A DNA stretch of 52,409 nt from Rhodanobacteraceae bacterium (lineage in GTDB: Bacteria; Pseudomonadota; Gammaproteobacteria; Xanthomonadales; SZUA-5): assembly GCA_016717705.1 (NCBI GenBank), contig JADKFD010000034.1, positions 1 through 52,409 on the forward strand, written 5' to 3'. Below are positions 52,329 to 52,409 of the stretch, in pieces. The notes under the pieces were generated by a model, which made no database searches, was not told the DNA's origin, and saw only the letters and a program-made list of their open reading frames with translations. Position 1 is the stretch's first letter, and each line of letters opens with the position of its first letter. Made by a program: the position numbers and the translations under genes.

Positions 52329-52404
52329 GTCCCCATCGTCTAGAGGCCTAGGACACCGCCCTTTCACGGCAGTAACCGGGGTTCGAATCCCCGTGGGGAC
52401 GCCA
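52329..52404 (+). tRNA. tRNA-Glu (TTC anticodon)
   Basis: 76-nt cloverleaf nine bases after tRNA-Ala. The acceptor GTCCCCA pairs with TGGGGAC, discriminator G, encoded CCA. The anticodon arm CCGCC-CTTTCAC-GGCAG reads TTC, with the usual C-A pair tolerance at the end of the stem. The two form a tandem operon. Confidence 0.97.
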
Positions 52405-52409
52405 ATAGA

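Overview
The window is high-GC (roughly 65 percent) gammaproteobacterial chromosome. The gene content (ffh beside a CcsA/YpjD-type gene, sufT, full-length E. coli-type pntA followed by pntB, a PilU ATPase, two membrane GGDEF proteins, an aceB-aceA glyoxylate operon) and the many REP-like palindromes fit the Lysobacterales/Xanthomonadales. That placement is inference; there is no rRNA or marker gene to prove it.

Left part, about 1-17.2 kb, is an accessory island. Two Rhs genes on the minus strand bracket it and share a 560-bp block of nearly identical DNA. The left Rhs (269-1843) carries an AHH nuclease-like C-terminus and is followed by a partial putative immunity gene at the window edge. The right Rhs (15278-17155) continues, through frameshifts, into a Hint domain and a second toxin-like tip that is cut off by an IS21 element. 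Between them, left to right, lie an attC-like palindrome, a ParE/antitoxin pair, a tyrosine recombinase and a CHC2/Toprim/P-loop primase-helicase (all minus), a divergent XRE repressor with tandem operator-like repeats, an XRE-ImmA/IrrE antitoxin gene split by an IS1595-type element (25-bp inverted repeats, perfect 8-bp target duplication), its DUF4411 PIN-like toxin, a decayed ISL3 transposase, and a decayed IS21 (istAB).

Right part, about 17.2-52.4 kb, is ordinary core genome: SufT; a periplasmic-sensor diguanylate cyclase; PntAB transhydrogenase; nitroreductase; a 5'-3' exonuclease; a periplasmic beta-propeller protein; a Nudix hydrolase and a 2OG-Fe(II) oxygenase; isocitrate lyase and malate synthase; Ffh and a CcsA-like protein; a TPR diguanylate cyclase; a Pat-like acyl-CoA synthetase/GNAT acetyltransferase next to a histone-deacetylase-family protein; Nudix; an APC amino acid permease; tRNA-Arg; a response regulator with a degenerate EAL domain; a CPA2 antiporter; small hypotheticals; PilU; a PhzF-like isomerase; tRNA-Ala and tRNA-Glu.

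Caution: frameshifts occur in core genes as well as in the island, several at homopolymers, and there are implausible poly-G/poly-C runs (26.50, 35.66-35.77 and 52.13 kb). Part of the apparent pseudogenisation may be base-calling or assembly error, so interrupted genes are described as seen, with that alternative kept open.
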